The translations under genes and the position numbers were made by a program. 64,000 bases of DNA from the NCBI GenBank assembly GCA_003952965.2, contig CM025856.1, forward strand, positions 21,793,351 through 21,857,350, written 5' to 3'. This stretch comes from Morella rubra (Eukaryota; Streptophyta; Magnoliopsida; Fagales; Myricaceae). Within the stretch, counting starts at the first letter, position 1. Every line of letters starts with the position of its first letter. Below are positions 62,501 through 64,000 of the stretch, in pieces. The notes below the pieces were generated by a model. The model did not search any database, had not been told where the DNA came from, and saw only the letters and a list, made by a program, of their open reading frames with translations.

Positions 62501-63933
62501 ACTAAAAATTATGACCTTTCAAGCATTAAACTATACATCTTAAATAGCTGCACATTCTTCCGAAAAGAAGCTCTTTTTGTAATTGAGTGGTATTTTGAAG
62601 ATTTTTTGTGTTTTGAGAATTTTTATGTGATGTTAACTTTATTGGTATGCGTGTTGTAGTTATTTTTATGTGGTGTTAAAAATGATGTTTAATTGTAGAA
62701 TTTTTTGTATTGTGAGAATTAAAAAAAATTTTGAGAATACTTTTTCACCGAACAGCCCCTAAAGAATAGCACATACGGACAGAGAAAGAAGACTGTACGA
62801 AAGACTACTTTGAGTGGGAGTAATTTCATATGGAAGAATGTGTCAAATAACCCCAAGAGAGGGGACAATGCAAAATCCCGTTGCTTGGAAGCTGGAAATG
62901 AAATCCCAAACAGAACGGTCGAGTTTGACCGCCAACATGAAAAACGGTGCAATTGCAAATTACTTTAAGGCACTTGCGCCGAGAGCGAGAGAGAGAAGGT
63001 ACAAGTACCTTCTCTCTTTTTTTTCTTCTTCTTCTTCTTTCTTGGGATAAATTTGTGGGTTAAATACCCATTTAATCTTTAATTTTTTAAATTGATCATC
63101 AATGTACCTAAATTTAGAATTTTTATCAAATAAGTCCTTATGTTAAACTCCATCCTAAATTTGAAGATTCATATTAGCTTCAATTATAAGTCCACAATTA
63201 AAATGATATCAACTGATTTTTTTTAAAAAAAATTAATTTTTTTTTAAAATTTAAAAATATTTGTGTATTTTAAAATTATTAAAATAATTTTGTTTATTTT
63301 ATTTTTGATTCAGCTGATGTGAGATATATTGTTATGTGATTTAGAAGTGACAATTTTATTTAGTTTTAAATGACACGTGGACTTGTGATTAAAATTGATG
63401 TTTAAAATATTAATTTTTTGGATACAATTATAATAGAATAAAGTCTTTAACAAAAATTACAAAATCATAAACTTCAATAATCAAGGATGATTTATTAAAA
63501 TTGGTCAAGATTAAAAGATTAGATAAGTAATTAATCTTAAATTTTTACTACTAAATTCGGACAAACATGATGTAATTTGAACCTTGAAGAACTAGTGCGA
63601 GTCTGTGAGACTCATTGCTCTCGTGACTGTGACTGTGACTTTTAATTATCTACGTAAGTCCGTATTCATTCTAACCACTAAGAAAACTCGGTGAGTGACG
63701 GGTGGTACAAGTAGTGAGTGTATCAGTACTTTCTTTTTTATCTCCGCCGACCCCCGCTAAAAGGTTTCCCCACGAAGGGAATTAAAGTAAATAAGTAAAA
63801 GGAAACATAGGAAAGTGAGGGGAGACTTCTCATTTCTCAACTTGAACGACCGTAAAGACAAAGTAGTACATTATTACTTGTAGCCAATTGTACATGTGAG
63901 AGAGAGAAGGAGAAAGGACAGAGAGGGACCGAG
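59553..63933. other. intergenic, AT-rich
   Basis: Short frames only (for example 59624-59842 and 60774-60986), none recognised. It contains A/T-rich low-complexity DNA and one near-perfect hairpin at 62990-63017. No gene is claimed. Confidence 0.5.
62990..63017. repeat. 13-bp perfect inverted repeat with 2-base loop, followed by a T run
   Basis: AGAGAGAAGGTAC, AA and GTACCTTCTCTCT form a hairpin. A run of T's follows directly on the plus strand. Confidence 0.7.
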
Positions 63934-64000
63934 ATGTCCATTGGAAGGGCAACATTGGGAGTAAACCCGATGGGGTTGGCCCCAAAACATGTCCTTCAGC
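63934..64000 (+). CDS. possible 5' end of a gene cut by the window edge
   Basis: A GA-rich leader-like stretch (63896-63930) precedes an ATG. The frame stays open to the window end and reads MSIGRATLGVNPMGLAP and a few more residues. Its Ser/Arg/Ala/Gly content could be a plastid or mitochondrial presequence. At 22 codons this is weak evidence, and the product is not recognised. Confidence 0.25.
   Translation, partial: MSIGRATLGVNPMGLAPKHVLQ

Overview
This is a plant nuclear window. All genes have GT-AG introns, AT-rich intergenic DNA is full of microsatellites and poly(A)/poly(T) retroelement tails, and every recognisable protein is plant-type (LRR receptor kinase, the photosystem II protein LQY1, GH9 endoglucanase, LOG, plastid ATP sulfurylase). 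A woody rosid-like eudicot is the best guess; the species cannot be told from the sequence.

Layout: 1262-1865 (-) RNase H end of a LINE with its poly(A) tail; 2719-6265 (+) LRR receptor-like kinase of the FLS2/EFR/Xa21 type, with two single-base indels; 7289-9611 (+) LQY1; 9612-12126 spacer with a SINE and an AT-rich repeat block; 12127-14741 (+) DPH5; 16429-17432 (-) Myb/SANT-like protein; 20895-24512 (+) membrane-anchored GH9 endoglucanase; 26589-29083 (-) LOG cytokinin-activating enzyme; 29084-36889 gene-poor; 36890-49133 (-) XRN2/3-type 5'-3' exoribonuclease in 23 exons; 52644-56825 (+) ATP sulfurylase in 5 exons; 56826-64000 gene-poor, with a possible gene start at the right edge.

The genes are independent housekeeping, immune and hormone loci and form no pathway together. 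From memory, LQY1, GH9B7 and XRN3 lie close together in Arabidopsis (At1g75690, At1g75680, At1g75660), and APS2 and GH9B5 lie on the duplicated block (At1g19920, At1g19940), so the window looks like an ancestral collinear segment.

Two patterns go beyond the genes. First, about ten places carry a 14-26 bp A-rich (or T-rich) insert between 15-20 bp direct repeats. This is the signature of target-primed retrotransposition reduced almost to the poly(A) tail. Several share the same tail sequence, and all lie in or within about 3 kb of genes. Second, three genes (LRR kinase, XRN, ATP sulfurylase) carry single-base indels in otherwise intact coding sequence. At least three of the five are in short homopolymers, so assembly error is as likely as real gene damage.
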